Positions 25,656 through 47,698 of a stretch of 64,000 bases of DNA are shown in pieces. How positions within the stretch are numbered: the stretch's first letter is position 1; every line of letters begins with the position of its first letter. The stretch comes from Litoditis marina. Its lineage: Eukaryota > Nematoda > Chromadorea > Rhabditida > Rhabditidae. The position numbers were made by a program, and so were the translations under genes. The notes below the pieces were generated by a model. It saw nothing but the letters and a program-made list of their open reading frames with translations, was not told the DNA's origin and made no database searches. Location of the stretch: the NCBI GenBank assembly GCA_964036275.1, contig OZ038438.1, positions 12,790,720 through 12,854,719 on the forward strand, written 5' to 3'.

Positions 25656-28526
25656 TCCACCTGTTCATTGCTACAACGCGGTACCACAGCAGAGTTCTAG
25701 AAGTGGCCAGCCTTGCCGGTGACCTCACCATATTTTGTCTTTACCGATTCCCCGCTTCAAAAGTGTGTCTGTTTCTAATGATAAACTGGTTAGGTTTTAA
25801 TTATAGACAAGCTGACTAATCATACTTCTATGCGACTTTGCTGGAAGACCTGTTATTTTAAGCAAATAATTATACAAATTTGTCAATCTGTCAGTTAAAA
25901 GAGGTTTCACAATGTAGAGGTTCTGATCTCACTATAAAAATTCAGCTTCATGGGTACCACAAAACTATTGTTCAGAGGTTTTATTATGCGGAGTTGCGGA
26001 GACATGTTCTGTTATACTTTTTAACTTTTGAATATTGTAGTTATGATAGTCGTGTATACTGACGTGCATGACAAAGAGAGCACTTCCCGAACACCGATCT
26101 CTATTTCATCTTATATTGAGCAAACCAAACTTCTCCTTGAGTTGTCCATGGATCATATGTTTTATCTTCTTGTAGGAACGCGAAAAAGCTCTGTGTTACA
26201 GTTCAACTCGCTAATTCATGAATTTATATACTTGCTCATTCCTAAATACTGTAATGAATATTTATAAATATTGATTACCCTAAGTTGGGATAACACTGCA
26301 ACGCAGTAAAGGTAAAGGGATGAATTGAATCATGTTTCTAATATTCGACCTGTTCAGAAAATGGATTTTTGGGGGAGGGTCATTTTAAGACTATAACTGC
26401 AAACAATGTTCAAGCTCTCGACAGTTCTTGCAACCTAAGATACCAATCTTTTCTTTGGGATGAATGGTCATTATCCTATTTTATTTATTGGATTTCTCCA
26501 ACATAATTAGCGCATTTACAGCCGAATGTGTACACGAGAAATGCGGGATAGATCTACACTTGTATTTATGCCTGTAGAACTCCGATATTTGGGGTTGGGA
26601 CAATTTTCACAGCTAATCTCAGTGGACGATCGGCACTACTGTGGACAGTTTTCGGTTCCACGGAACTAGCCGACATTCACCGCGCAATTAAATCGAACTT
26701 TCTGAGGGTAACATTTTCTACCAGTATTGTTTGCCGACTGAATTGAGCTATAAGTAGGGGTGCAGCCGGCAAGACTTTTGGAGCTAACTACAGTATAAAC
26801 GAACGGTAAACAGGTTGGGCGCTTCAGTAACTTCAATGTAATTCTGATCGAAAATAAACTTCGTGAAAAAAGCTGATATTTTCCGAGTGAACTAGCCGGT
26901 TTAAAAAATGTTGAAGGGAATAAACGGAGTGGTACGGTTCGCCTCTACCCCAGACGTAATCATGATACTTTGAGGCTCCTCGGTGAGGTATAAGAAATGA
27001 GATATGTTTCATTGGACACGTCTTATTCGCTAACCACTGTTTCAACAATAAATAACCCGAACGAATGAATATGACAAAAGTCTGAGAAAAGGGATAAGAG
27101 CAGTCTTTTTAACCATGTCGGGAAGAGAAGAAAACTAAAATGAGAGAATAAAAGGTGAAAAACGAATAGGAGAAAATTGCAGGGAACACGACGACGAGTT
27201 TTACACAGTTTACTATTGCGATTGGACGATGAAATCCTGTAATCTGACATTATATTTTTATTGTGGGTCATGTAGTCTGACATGTTGGGAGGTACTGTGC
27301 AGTGTTTGTATTTATTAGATTCTTTCTTTGTCGTTTTAAAAACTCACACATTCATTTTTGGTTCTCTTGATGGTCTTTATTCTGCCGTACAATAATAGTA
27401 TCTATGAGTTCCACTACTGAATTTCGAAAAAAAATCTGCAGATTGCGATTAGAAATACAGAACAAAATGTGGGAAAACATTCACCGAAGTTTTAACATAA
27501 ATGATTCCGGTACTCTGGCAGGCAATAATTTTCACCGTTCTTATGACGTTGGAGAGCTTGAATTACTCTCGAGCTGCAATTTGCCATTCTTAGATTTGCA
27601 GTTGGAGGATGTTCCATTCAATTTATACCAGAGATGCGTCGATTCGAACGGAAGTTATAGAAAAGTCCAAAGATTCTTTGTGTGATCAAATCTCTTCATT
27701 CTGAAGGGTCGCAAATATCTGGATTGGTCGAAAATTTCACAAATCAAAGGTTTCATAAATTTTAAGCAATCTGCTTGCATGACAAGTTGAAATACTGTAG
27801 AACAGCGTTGCATTCGTGGTCAAAAGTTTTTCAATCCAATTGTTGAAACAGCCTAGTTGTTTACACCTTTGGTAGATGTATTATCACAGGATTGATATAA
27901 TTCTACGTAGACTGAGGGCTATTCGTACGTGTACTGTACACGTTGAATGCAGTTGAAATTTTACCGAACATGTACGCCGTCCGATGTCCGCACGTGCTTT
28001 TTACATCTGTGATTGAAGCGCTGCCGTTGAGAATAAAAGATAAAAAATCCATATTTTTGTATAAACATTAATATTTTTTATTCGTTTCTATCATATTTCA
28101 ATTGTAATCTATAATTGGTCGTGTCAACTTCTAGAATTTCTTATCTCTTGTCAGAATGTTTTAATCAAAGTCGAATCCGGTTACTTGGTTCTCAATGAAC
28201 TGGTTGCAGTGCTTACTCATTTAATTGATTCAACCTATAGTTTGAAATTCTTCATTTAACGGGCTACCCGTCACTAATTTAGTTAACTTACAACACTATA
28301 GAAGGTCCAGTCACGCTGTAAGTGTTCAACTTTTTCAATCTGCAACCATTGTTCTAAGTAACTAAGATGATATGGCGCAATGATTTATTCAGGTCGGTTA
28401 ACCCAAATCTTATCTTCCATATAATATTAGTATATATCATATATGTTTCATCTTCCAATGACGTTTTCTGAGATTTCCAACGCTGTGGGTCTGTGTAGTA
28501 TATCAGGCAGGGTTTAACGCTTTTGG
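25656..28526. other. Non-coding stretch between Rab and HIPK genes
   Basis: Presumed 3' UTR of the Rab gene, then no supported gene. A 93-codon plus-strand open frame at 27404-27685 has no recognisable domain and no splice support. Confidence 0.4.
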
Positions 28527-29312
28527 GGCAAATTCACTGATTCACTCGAGAATCATGTCTTTCCCGAACCGAACGGCGAATGGTACAGCTTCTTACCAAG
28601 GTTTTATTCTTTTGAATTTCTCGGATACCTGTGATCTTGGCGAACCGCACCGCTTACCAATCATTGAAGCAAGCTAGGCAGAATTTGGTTCTGATTCAGC
28701 AGGAGTAATTTGGATCGGTTCCAACCAGTATTCCATAATTCAATTCCTGTGAAAACGGCTCGCTCGTCCACTATTATCGCAGAAACAATTATCTTTGCAA
28801 AATCATAAAGTTCCACATATTGAAATAGAAAAATGGAATTCATTACCCTTTTGTAATAGTCACATCTTACCAGTGTGTGTTCCAACCATTCACTGAAAAA
28901 GCGAGCCGGTTGCCTTTTATAATAATGAGTTCAATATTCTGTATAACAATTATAACTGAGCAGTTCGGTTCCTCATTTGCCCTTTCCATTCGCTGCCGAA
29001 GTGCTGACTGGTTTGCGGTTTCGTGACGGTTATCATAAGTGAGGTACTCTCATTGGTTACAGGGTGCGACGAGTTAAGGATCTCCGTGGAAAATGCTGAA
29101 AAGCTAATTGTCCTTACCGAAATGGAAATGACAACTAAACTTATCAAAGTTTGATAGTTATGTGACCCCCCCCCCCTCCCTAGTCTAGTCTGTGAAAAAG
29201 TTAAAGATCCCTCAGTCAGTTAACCGAAAACCGAGGCATTGCACCTATTTCGGTTATCGGTTCACGAAGGACGCGGTTCTCCAGCTCCAGTACTCCAGTG
29301 AATTGGCTCGCT
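28527..29312. repeat. 0.8 kb element with inverted ends (GGTTCGG family)
   Basis: The left end GGCAAATTCACTGATTCACT, followed by GAGAATCATGTCTTTCCCGA, is inverted relative to the right end, which contains GGTTCACGAAGGACGCGGTT and CTCCAGTGAATTGGC. The right end also matches 48765-48810 (GGTTCGGGAAGGACACGGTT, then CTCCAGTGAATTGGC). It is non-coding and probably a non-autonomous DNA element. A run of ten C lies at 29167-29176. Confidence 0.55.
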
Positions 29313-30188
29313 TTCGGACCTTCATACTAAAACAAGTTTTTCAGCTTTTAGCATACTCGCATTATTTATATTGTGTTTATGTTTGTATGCTTGATGCTGT
29401 TCGCGTTGAATTCGTACTTCAACGCCGATACGATAGATGTGTCGCCTAACGGACTTTTTTAAGCGGGCATTCATCTCCAAGGGTTTCAGATTAGCTTTTA
29501 GTGCGCTAGATAACCACTATTATAATAGAGAGTTCAAACTCTCAAAATACTGGGGAGTACGGTAGCGGGTGATGTTGTAGTAGCTAGTACTATGCTGTGG
29601 CTGCCTTCCCGTGTCTCGCATTATGTCTGCGTCTCTATCCTACCAACACTTTCTCGCCGCATCGATTGAGCGTTCGTCTGGGAAGCCGGCCTGGCCCGAC
29701 TATCAACGACCCCCCCCCCCCTCTCTCCCTGTTCTCTCGCCTCCTTCCTATTCTTTATTCTCCTATGTAGATTACTACAACCCGAGTAAATGACTACAAA
29801 ATTGTTAAGAGTGCAATGAATGTACCTGTTATTTTGTTGTAACCATCCATCCACGTTGTAGTGCTATGTAGAGGATTTTGTCAATTTTCTTCATAACCGA
29901 AAAACACGTGAGCACGTGAGAGTTCGATCTTTTCATACCGTCCAGAAGTCTGCAGTCGAGCTCCTGTCATTCTTCTCAGAATTACAAAATCGAATTCATT
30001 TGTTTTTAAGATGTTAATCGTTTTCAATTGTTCTTGCTCATTTTATTCAGTATGGATGAGTTGCTGAGTATGCGTTAGATCTTTTGTTGTCGTTCTTCGG
30101 TCAAATGATCAATGTGATAGTAAGTATATCCTGAGTATTTTTCGGACAAGAAAAATTAAATTGAATTTAGAGTATCGAACTTTTTCAG
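29313..30188. promoter_or_regulatory. Upstream region of the HIPK gene
   Basis: The more GC- and CT-rich sequence at 29570-29790 includes a run of C followed by CTCT repeats. Two overlapping E-box-like words (CACGTGAGCACGTGAG) lie at about 29905-29920. It probably contains the promoter and 5' UTR of the kinase gene; no start site can be fixed. Confidence 0.35.
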
Positions 30189-38088
<7,900 letters not shown>

Positions 38089-39827
38089 GTACGTTACATA
38101 TCATTTTCATTGGTTTTATTTTCAAGTTGGGTGAATTCACACCTCCTGCGGTGTATTTTGTTCTAAGAAAACGATGAAATGCCCTGCTGGAATTTACACA
38201 CTCCTCTTTATCTAGAACGCAGCTGTATTCAGAAAGGTTGCACTATCTTTCGGCTGTTACGTATATCGAATTATCATAAGTACATGTTTTGTTTCGTTTT
38301 CTGTGGTGTTTCACATTATACCCGAGGAAATTTTTTTGAAACTTCTCAACATTCGGGGCAATGAATGCAGCCAAAAATATAACACTATTTTTTCCAGAAG
38401 CGCATCGCTATTTGACTGGTTAAATTGTTACGTAATAAGTCCTGGTGAAATTGGATGGGTGAGCACTGTATTCCGCATATTTTGGGCTCCTAATTATTTT
38501 TCTAACATATGTTATGTTACTGTATCTATATTTTTTATTTTGGTTTAATAATTAATTAATAATTACCGTAGCTTTCCACAACTGACTTCCTGATTATTTT
38601 GATTCGATTTTGTACGTATATGTTTGTTTCATGTATTTGATTGTTTCTAGTTGCATGCTCCGGAAATTTACTAATAGGCTTCACCTGTTATATGTGCGTT
38701 TGAAAACGTGTATAATTGATGTTAGTTTCAATATGATAAGCCATCTTCAAAGGTTTGTAGCACAAAGCTACATAGAAAATTAGAAGCATACACGTAAACA
38801 TTTGTTTAAGAAAGTTCCTGATTTTTACTAATTTGCTAATGAACCGATGGCTTGTTCTATTTGTACTTTAACTATTTCTTGTGAATTTTAGATTTTTATA
38901 TGATTGAATTGTTAGATTAGGAGTGGCTCTTTGGAAGATGCACTAATTCATGTACCATGCGATCATGTATCTTTTTTCTGTGTTTGATAGTTGTTACAAC
39001 GTACAAATGTTATGTTGATGAAATATCTCCAATATGGAGGATTCTTCGAGTTGGTTATCGTAATTGTGGTGTAGTATTTGGAGACGTGTAATATTGATCT
39101 AGTTTAATTTGGTTGGTTTGTAGTTATGTTCTTTCGTCTGCTTTACCGGATGATGAATATTCGGCCATTTCTGTGTCGGAAACTGAGGTTCCAGGGTACT
39201 TGCTAAAATGACATAGTCGTTACCCAGGAAACTCACTCGTATGCAGAAGTCTCCATTTTCTAGTTGAAAACGTGAATTGGGTTCGTGAGATAAACGACTG
39301 GTTTTCATGCTGTTCCTTGTTTCATCTTTTACACGGCAATTTAAAATAATGAGCTCGTCATGCCCTGCTCACGTGCTCTGTCGCACAACTGTCTGCTGCC
39401 GACAACAAGGAACTTAATCAAAAAGTTGGATGGCGCGGGGCGGGCGCGCTGCGTATTGATTGTGGGAAGGCGGCTCGCAAATATTTGGCCTGCCAGCTGA
39501 GGCTGACCGTATCTCTCCGAACCAACTGTCTGTCCTCTTGTTCACACACCAACTCCTTCTCAAACCCACATTGTCTCATTTCTGATACGCCTGTAGCAAT
39601 CAAACTATAAACGTGACGAGGCCAAACACTAATGGCCGCGCCAACCTAGGCAAACCCGTTCTGCGTCCCAGGCGTCCAAGCCGATTCTTCGGAAATTGTA
39701 ACATTTCGATACATCGTTTAGCGATTCCCTATTTACGCCCCAGATAAACGCTGACTGCACTTTATGAAACAGAGAAATCACAAACTTTTGGCAAATTCCG
39801 GAAGGAACCGCGAATTTTGTTAGCCCT
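38089..39827. other. 3' flank of HIPK and intergenic sequence
   Basis: Probably the long 3' UTR of HIPK followed by non-coding DNA. A more GC-rich patch (39360-39700) with CACGTG and GGGCGGGCGCGC could be promoter-like. No exon chain was found. Confidence 0.35.
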
Positions 39828-39984
39828 ACCCGTTAACCGGGTTACAGTTAACCATTTAACCATTTTTCTATGTACCCTTTTTCCAACGTCTTTTGGGTGA
39901 AACTCGCGGTTACCAAGTGGTTAACAAATGTGTTAACCATAAATATGGTTAACGGTTAACTGGCGTCGTTAACGAAAACCGCGG
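39828..39984. repeat. GGTTAAC-rich inverted-repeat element
   Basis: GTTAACCGGGTTACAGTTAA at the left is opposed by TGGTTAACGGTTAACTGG and a terminal CGCGGTTAA at the right. It resembles the GGTAACC foldback at 460-724 in composition. It abuts the MITE at 39985. Confidence 0.45.
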
Positions 39985-40047
39985 TTAAAGAAGGACATTA
40001 TGTGGACCGATGCGTCGGGGTTGGTCCACATTATCGTCCTACTTTAA
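39985..40047. repeat. Deleted 63-bp copy of the TTAAAGAAGGAC MITE
   Basis: Begins TTAAAGAAGGACATTATGTG and ends with the inverted GTCCACATTATCGTCCTACT followed by TTAA. The central part present in the 124-bp copy is missing. Confidence 0.75.
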
Positions 40048-41123
40048 ATAAAGAATTCGCCTAGACTTTTCCGTCTGTTAGAAAGCGAAACGCATGTTTT
40101 GTATCCATTTCGGAAACTGAAACTATTCTCGCTGTTTATGAGCAGAGCCTTGCTCGATTCCTCCTGCGAACTATCAATGAACAGATTTCAAACTTTTTCT
40201 CTATTTTCTCGATATATTATAGGAAAGGTTCTTTACAGAAAGTGACTGTAATTTTTGTTCAGAAATAGTCTTATTTTACCGAGTTCTCCATGTTCTAGTA
40301 CTGGGCAGCAGCGCCGATAACGCATTTCATCGCAATTTACTTCCTGGTCTTGTTGATCAGTTCTTTTCATAGCGTCTTCGTTAATCACTAGGCATCCCAT
40401 GGCAACCACTTCTTTAGTTGCCATTTCGCACTGCTGAGAACTGGCAAATCTCTTGTATCTCACGTTTGGTCTACAAATGTTTAACATGAATGTATCCTCA
40501 ATAAACTTGTCTTTCACGTGGAACGTGTGAAAAGCAGAGTATGCGACGAATTCACTGCATTGTTTCGGATAGTTTTCTAGTCTCTACGTGACTATTTCAA
40601 CTTTCGCATGAATTCCCATTCCAAAGATCACTCACTAGGTTACCAAAGGTTTTATCATTGTTCATCTCTCATTTCCACAGCTCTGATCTATATCTTCCGA
40701 ATCGCAAGTTCAATCGAAGCTGGTATTTCAAGATGTAGGAAGATATTGTATCTTTTTGTCACTGCAGTGAAGACTGTTGAAATCTGATTCGCCTTTCTTT
40801 AATTTTAAGTGTTGTCACATTCTTCTACCCACTTCATCGTATATGCTTTTGAAGCTAGACTTCTGATACGGTTGTTCTCACAGGTGGTTATTTCTCATTC
40901 AGTTGCTTTCTCTCTTATACGTTTGTCATCTATCATTTATTGATATACTAGAATGGTATAGTTGTGACGTGTAGGGATAGTTGCGCAGTAATCTGTCTAT
41001 TATGAGTATTTATCCCCATACCTGTAAGAATTAGTCAGCGTACATTCCAGCGTACGTATGCTAGCACATTCCTGAATCTTTATCCCATCCTGCGTCTCTT
41101 CCTTTGCGTACTATTTCGCGGCG

Positions 41124-41159
<36 letters not shown>

Positions 41160-41230
41160 CGAATGTTGTGGGGAGACGCAGGTTGTGATGAGAAGGGGAC
41201 ATTCATGAACATGAGCGTGATGTTGCAGTG
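40048..41230. promoter_or_regulatory. Upstream region of the I-kappa-B-like gene
   Basis: No gene seen. An AT microsatellite spans 41126-41158. GATGTTGCAG ends at 41228, two bases before the ATG at 41231, and fits a trans-splice acceptor. Confidence 0.4.
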
Positions 41231-44200
41231 ATGGCATCTTCTACCAAGAAGGGACCATGTCTCGTAGCCCGCGCCGTGCCCTGTCCCCTGGCAGACACCA
41301 CAGATGAAATGACGGCCCGCCTCGAACAACTCAGTGTAGAGGACACTTCCCAGAAACGCATCAATAAAGTTGGTTATTACTAGGCATAAATGAGGTTGTA
41401 GTTTGGTATTCACCTTCACACAACACAAAAGTAGTATTCACCTTCACACAACACACAGTGATACGGGAGAAAAATAAAGCTTGTATTGTATTGTAACCAC
41501 AAACATGGTTCGAACATCAAACTACAAAAATACATCAAAACGCCCCAATCGCCACTGCCACTCTATTTTTGGTGATGATAATCGCTCGAGGACTGAGTAA
41601 ATATTCGCCGTTCGGCTCAAATACAATGATTGAACGTTTTTGTTCTAGACAAAATTCATGAAATAATCTCAAAAAGTAGTACCGTAGTCTGAAAAAAATC
41701 AGAGGTCAGGAGGTACCGCTAGCGGTCTTTTGTTTCATTTATTGAGTGAGTCATGGGTAAACTTGAAGAAATGCTTGGTGGATAATCATATGTTTAAGGA
41801 AACTCACAACATCAGCCCATCCGATTTCGTTACTCTGCAGAGTATTAGATCTTCGGCATTGGCTAGAAAGACCAACACTACATCGAAGTTTTCTCGTGGC
41901 GGACCGGCACTGTTCGCCGACCTTCTGAACAAGGACGACAAACTGAAGGTAATAAAAATTGTTTAAAAAAAACAGTTTGTATTAAACAGGAATCAACTCC
42001 CGTAGTTGATAATCATTCAGCTCGTTCACCTCAAACTTTTCAGAAGGAGACCAAAGTGGAGGCGAAGAAGGAAGAAACAGAGAAAGTGAAAGAGAAAGAA
42101 GAAGAGAAAGAGGAGGAGAAAAAGGAGGAGAAACCAGTGGAGGACCAGAACGAAAACAAGGAAAGCGAGGGCGAACTTCTATCTCGCGGCCCAGTGAAAT
42201 ATGAACGACAGCCTCGACAGCCTAACCAGCATCACCCATACCATCAAGGTTTGTAACTGCATCGTGTGTGAACACGGTTTCCTTGAATAAAAGATAAGAA
42301 TAATAGAATAATTATATATGAATATATACATTTTGTTTTGAAGGAATCCAATACGGGGCGGCTGCCCTGAGCACAGTCAACGACCCCACCGCCTTCTCGA
42401 ACTATGGCGGAGGTTATGAGTGCGGACGGAACACTTGGACAGACTCTCCTGAAAACATGAGGTTCGTAGAAAAGAGAAATTTCCAATTATGAATCCTTTA
42501 TTAGTGGAAGTTCTCCTGTTCGTGTATAGAAACTTGTAGAGAGAGCGAACTGATGCACGTGCTACATAAAATGATACAATGTTCATAAACCATTTTCCAG
42601 CTATATCTCACAATCTTCCACTCCCGACACAATGCTGTCTGATCAGGGCTATTTCTCCAACTCGCCCTGTTACATGTCACAATGTCAAGTTCAGCCGTAC
42701 AGCGAGCAGTGCCACTCTGCTCAAGGTTCGTTGTCCATGTTTTCCTGACCAGTTAGGATACTTCGCATACATTGAAAACAGCAACTTTTCCAATTTATGT
42801 ATTGATAAAGATATTTCGAAATTGTAGGAAAATCATGTAAGTTTTTTCTCAACCACATTTGTTCGGAGTTACCGTTGTCTTTTCAGAATCTCCGGAACAG
42901 GACGCAGAACTGCAGCTTCCAGAACAACTGGCTGACTTTATTCTCAAGTTCTCTCGTCAGTACACGATTTCCGCAAGAGACGAGGCGGCTAGCCCGAAGG
43001 CTCGCCCGCCGTCCGCCGATTCTGGGGTCGACTCTCCAATGTCGGCTCGCAGTGCCCCCAACGCTAGCCCTGAAGTACCTCACGGCGGACACAGGTGAGG
43101 AGTGCGGTCGAAGGCCGTCTTGGGGATATACAATATGTATATTGTTCGGTTTCATTGAAAAAACTACGTAAGTAAGTAAGTTCGAACACAAGGGGTAGTA
43201 TATTATAAGTGGTGACATTTCGGTGATTATGGAGAACGAAATACTTATTTATTCAATTTGCCGAGCAGAGTTTGGTTTTCCGAGTTATTGTATCTGGCAC
43301 AACAACGATACAACACTTGATGTACACAACTACACTAACCCATACAATAATTTCCAGTGGCCCGACTACACCGTCGTTCAATCAAACTCGAATGAGCCCT
43401 CGCAAGAATCAGAATCGCGCGGCGAAGCAGGCCCTCAGAGCCGCCATACCAGAGGGAGAGCTGGAGGACGCCTGGGCATGGGCACTGAAATGCTATCAGG
43501 TGATTTGTGTGAATACTCGCGGGAAACGTTTAATCAGACTGATAATTTAACGGTACAAAAACAACTCATGGATAACTAGCATTGAAACGAATGGTTCAGA
43601 AAATCAGTGACAACTTTTCAATTTTACTTCTGGCCATCTAGAACCCGGAATAGTTGCGTCGCAATTAGTTGTTTGACCAGTTTTAGTTTTTAATTCTCAC
43701 TAATCTTCTCGAAAACTACAGCTCTTACAAACAGTTTTTTCTGTGTGATTCCGGAAAACACAATCATCAACTTCAATGTAAGAGCACGGACACTAATGGA
43801 TTACTAAGTAACCCAATGATACGATCGTTTTGTTTATTTTTAATATGAGTAACCCTTCTATTACTTTTCAAATCAACCATTCTATTTGTAGTTCGCACCT
43901 GAGGCCCTGACCTTCCAAGACGATGACCGCGACTCTCTTCTTCACATTGTCACCGCTCATCGTGACTTGGGAAAAGTGTATTCTCTGGTCGAGCATCACT
44001 TGAAGATGGACTATGATAGAGATCAGAAACCATTTGATCTGCCGAACAAGTCCAACGAGACACCTCTGTTTTTGGCCGTGGTCAATGATTCGGCTGAGGT
44101 GGGTCAAACAATTTTTAGGTCAAGTCTAGTTCAGCAGTTTTTGCCGTTCCTACGTATTCTTCTTTAGCGTTTCACACTGCACCAGCGTACAACATTTGAG

Positions 44201-46355
44201 GTTCAGGTTCTGATAGTTCCTGATGATTGAGTTTTTGCAGGTGCTGTCTTATCTGCTCGAAATCGGTTGCAATCCGAACCGACAGACAACCAGAGGAGAA
44301 AGAGACTCGCCGCTACACTACGCGGCAGGCAGGGGAATGAACAAAATTACCGAGGTTTGCCGTTAAAATGCATGTTACAAACAGCGTACAAAAGTAGAGT
44401 TTTGGTTTATTTCAAGAACATCATAGAAATAGTTTTCTAGTCCAGACTATGATCATGATTGCATAGGATTGAATTATCACGTATTCGGTTGTCTTCAGAT
44501 TCTGTGCAACGAGCGAGCCACGAACCTCAACATTCTGAATGCTCGCGGACAAACTCCACTGCACGTGGCCATTCGGAATCACTCAGCTATTGATGAGGCC
44601 ACCCAAGCTGTTATCGACAACAAAAAAGTTATTACCACCCTGCTAAAGGCCGGAGCCGATCCCTTCTGCATTGTGAGTACTTGTGACAAACTTTGTGAAC
44701 AAACCAACGTTTCAGAACGAGGCGTTAACTAATTCTGGAAACCACTCTCGGAAAACTCTCTTAAAACATGTTAGTCTGCCGATAAACAACAATTCGTGAC
44801 TGCTGACCATGTAGTTTTAGCTAATAATGTTATAAGATGTCGTCACTGGTCTCTAATGATATCAGATGTAGTGGTGGGCGGCAGAGATTATTGACTGCAA
44901 CGATTAGTGCCGATATCAGGCTAGAATCGAGAAACAACTATTTATTTCCACGAAACACGGAATTGTTTGAGTTTGGGACACAACTAGTAGCAGAAATCTA
45001 CTCTGGGGGTTAGCAAGTTGGAGTCTGTTTTGTGAAACACAGTAGAAATTGCTGAAATTGCGCCCACGTTGCAGCGGGATCAAGAAAAACACATAGTACA
45101 GCGAACTTACCATTATCATTATCGATTGCACTTCGTAGAACGATCCCTGTATTACTATTTACTTTTTTAAACATCAAAACTCTGGTTTTCGATAGAGTTT
45201 CCGAACCACAGTGTTTACATGTTTAGCGAACTTGGTGTTAGTGAGAGAATTGCTTGAGAAAGCCACTCATCCTGTGTTGTGTATGCGTACCACATTGAGC
45301 TGCCCCCCTGCCTGACACTGTTCGGAGTGGACTGTTTACTTTTCTCGCGCTATACCATTACGTGCTGTTTGGTGAACGAGAATACGTATTGCAATGAAAA
45401 CTTGGGAGAAATAGACCAAGCTGACCATACTCACTCACTGTTTGATCTGAAAAACATTCCAATTATTCACATTTGACAAACATCCGCGCGATAAAACTAC
45501 AAACACAACACATGATGAATGTTCTTCTTCACGTTTCATGTTACTTTTTTACCAGAATATTCGTAAAAATTCAGGATGCGACCAATGGCAGAACAATCTT
45601 CCACTACGCCATCGAGAGAATGGACCCGGATCTTATTGACGTAGGTTTCGGGGCAGAAACAGTTACAACAGAAACTCAAAACTGAATGAATCTCAGATTG
45701 CAGCTGAGATCAGATTTATATGCTTCCAAACATACTTGGACTGCCCTTTGGTGAATAATGTCTTAATCAGAGGATGAATAAAAGAGTCAAGACGTTTGTT
45801 GAGATAGTGTGTTACGATATAAACAAGTCAGCACGTTCTTCTGGTTGCTTTTCAGTATTACTACAACTCGAGAAAAATGTGTGTTTTTCTGTTAAAATCT
45901 AAATTTAACTCCTACTTGTGATCCCCAATTGGTATTTTCTCATTTCGATGTTTTAGCTTCTGCGTCGCAACATTGACGATGAAGTGATGACAGCCCTCGT
46001 GAACCGACCCGATTTCAACGGAGAAAAGCCCATGAAACTCCTCCAGCAAGAGAACGGAGCAGATCCCTCAAAGTGAGTGGAACTTAATCGACTGCGGTAT
46101 TTGCCCGTTTGAACTAATTTTTAGAGCGGTCACAGTGTGCTAATATGATTTACAAAGAAAGTAAGAACATCAGATGTTGTGAATGTGAACGAATTAGTTA
46201 CCGACACATCACGCGGTGACTAAAGCAAGCAATTGTGAAGTGAACAAAAGTGGGATTGGATATTGCAGTACTTTCGTATTGCTCTCCAGTAACTGGTTAA
46301 TTTCAGAATGGCCATGATAATTCCGTTGTTAACATGCGGAGCGGAGATGAAGTAA
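41231..46355 (+). CDS. Ankyrin-repeat protein of the atypical I-kappa-B (I-kappa-B-zeta) type
   Basis: Probably a nuclear I-kappa-B-like cofactor; C. elegans NFKI-1, an I-kappa-B-zeta relative, is the likely counterpart. Exons: 41231-41368, 41841-41948, 42044-42248, 42344-42461, 42601-42725, 42887-43094, 43358-43499, 43892-44098, 44241-44354, 44499-44672, 45575-45640, 45957-46072, 46307-46355; 589 aa, all phases consistent. The N-terminus has a Lys/Glu-rich block (KEKEEEKEEEKKEEK) and a Ser/Tyr/Cys-rich stretch without known domains. The C-terminal half carries about six ankyrin repeats (DSLLHIVTAHRDLG, ETPLFLAVVNDSAE, DSPLHYAAGRG, QTPLHVAIRNHS, RTIFHYAIERMD). No Rel domain is present. If the last donor at 46073 is not used, a stop at 46074-46076 ends the protein 15 residues earlier. 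The first donor (AAA|GTTGGT) is weak. Confidence 0.85.
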
Positions 46356-46945
46356 AGTCTCGTCTTCTGACACTATAGCACCGGATTCCCGCTGTATGTA
46401 GGCTGATCTCACACATCAAGTTGTTGTACTCAATATTTGGTACTATTATTGAATCTCAGAGTTTTGTTCTGGAGTTTTCGAACTCTCCTATTTCCCTTAT
46501 AGTTATAACTACCATTGTTATCAGCATGGTACTCATACTCATTGACATGTTCACATATATATTTTTAGATAGGGGTGTTATATTTTTTCTCTGTCTTCAT
46601 TCCATTTGCAACTTGTTAGTTTCACCTGTAGACTAGAAACTGTACACATTATCTTACATGTAGTGGGTGGCTGAACCCTACAACTCCTCATACATTTGGT
46701 TACGGATTTTTCACCATATTGGCTGGTATTTAATCAAAATTCAACGATTCTTCTGTTTGACATTCAAAACATGATATTGTTCCTGTCCTCTCTGTCCTTC
46801 TTTACTTGGTGAAAAAAATAAAAGTATCTCCATCCAGTTTTTATAACCGTGTGTTATTATTGCACAAGGCTGGTTGTAAGCGAACCTCAAAATGATACTG
46901 CTATATTTCGAGGGCAACATATGGGGCCGGTTGAATATATGAATT
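46356..46945. other. 3' flank of the I-kappa-B-like gene
   Basis: AT-rich with an AATAAA-type word at about 46816-46821 that could be the polyadenylation signal. No gene. Confidence 0.4.
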
Positions 46946-47067
46946 ATAGCAGGACGCTTATGTGGACCAATCCCGTGTCAACAGTCCTTTGAACTGCAAT
47001 TGAAAAATGTATTGCAGTTTAAAGGACTGAAGCGTTGGGATTGGACCACATAATCGTCCTTCTTTAA
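46946..47067. repeat. Second full copy of the TTAAAGAAGGAC MITE
   Basis: Matches the element at 37431-37554 nearly base for base, including the central GAACTGCAATTGAAAAATGT. The left end is degraded (TATAGCAGGACGCTTATGTG). Confidence 0.85.
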
Positions 47068-47698
47068 TGCGGAAACGTATGGCAACAGACCACATTTGAG
47101 TTGTATTTTCATCTATATTCACAGCAGACATAGGAAATGGCCATTAAACCACGGCAGAGATCAAACTACCAACACATCAGCAGAAAACAACATGTACCGT
47201 TCTATATACCCGCACTTTCCTAGTTCGACCGCTTTATGTACAGTACATAATGTGTGATCGTATAAAATAGGTAATAAAAACATAGAAACATCTTACAAAG
47301 ATGCCCTTGTCAGATGGAAATGCTCACAAGAACGACGTATCCAAAAAATATTGTACTGTAATGTTGTGGTGAAACAGCGAAACTCAGTTAAAGTCATTGG
47401 AGAAGTGTACGTTTCTGAACTATCATAAAAAAACCATGATTCGTCGAATTTGTGATGTTCCCGAGTACACATATAGTTTCCTACAGGGGACTGTTTTTTT
47501 TACAATGTTATCATCAAGGAGTAACTTCTAAGTTAACTTGAAATATGATCAACATGGTTACATTACATTCCCAGGGAATGTATTCACTCCGAATGGGCCG
47601 GTCTGCAACCAAATTTCTCAGGACAACACTTCTTGCAGCATTATTTTTCAGTGAATCCTTTAATTAACCGGGTGTCTGGCACAGTGATTCTATAACGA
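47068..47698. other. Non-coding intergenic DNA
   Basis: No exon chain, repeat or RNA gene was recognised in this stretch. Confidence 0.4.

Noticed and set aside
27404..27685. 93-codon plus-strand frame
   Set aside because: No recognisable domain, no flanking exon with matching phase, isolated between genes.
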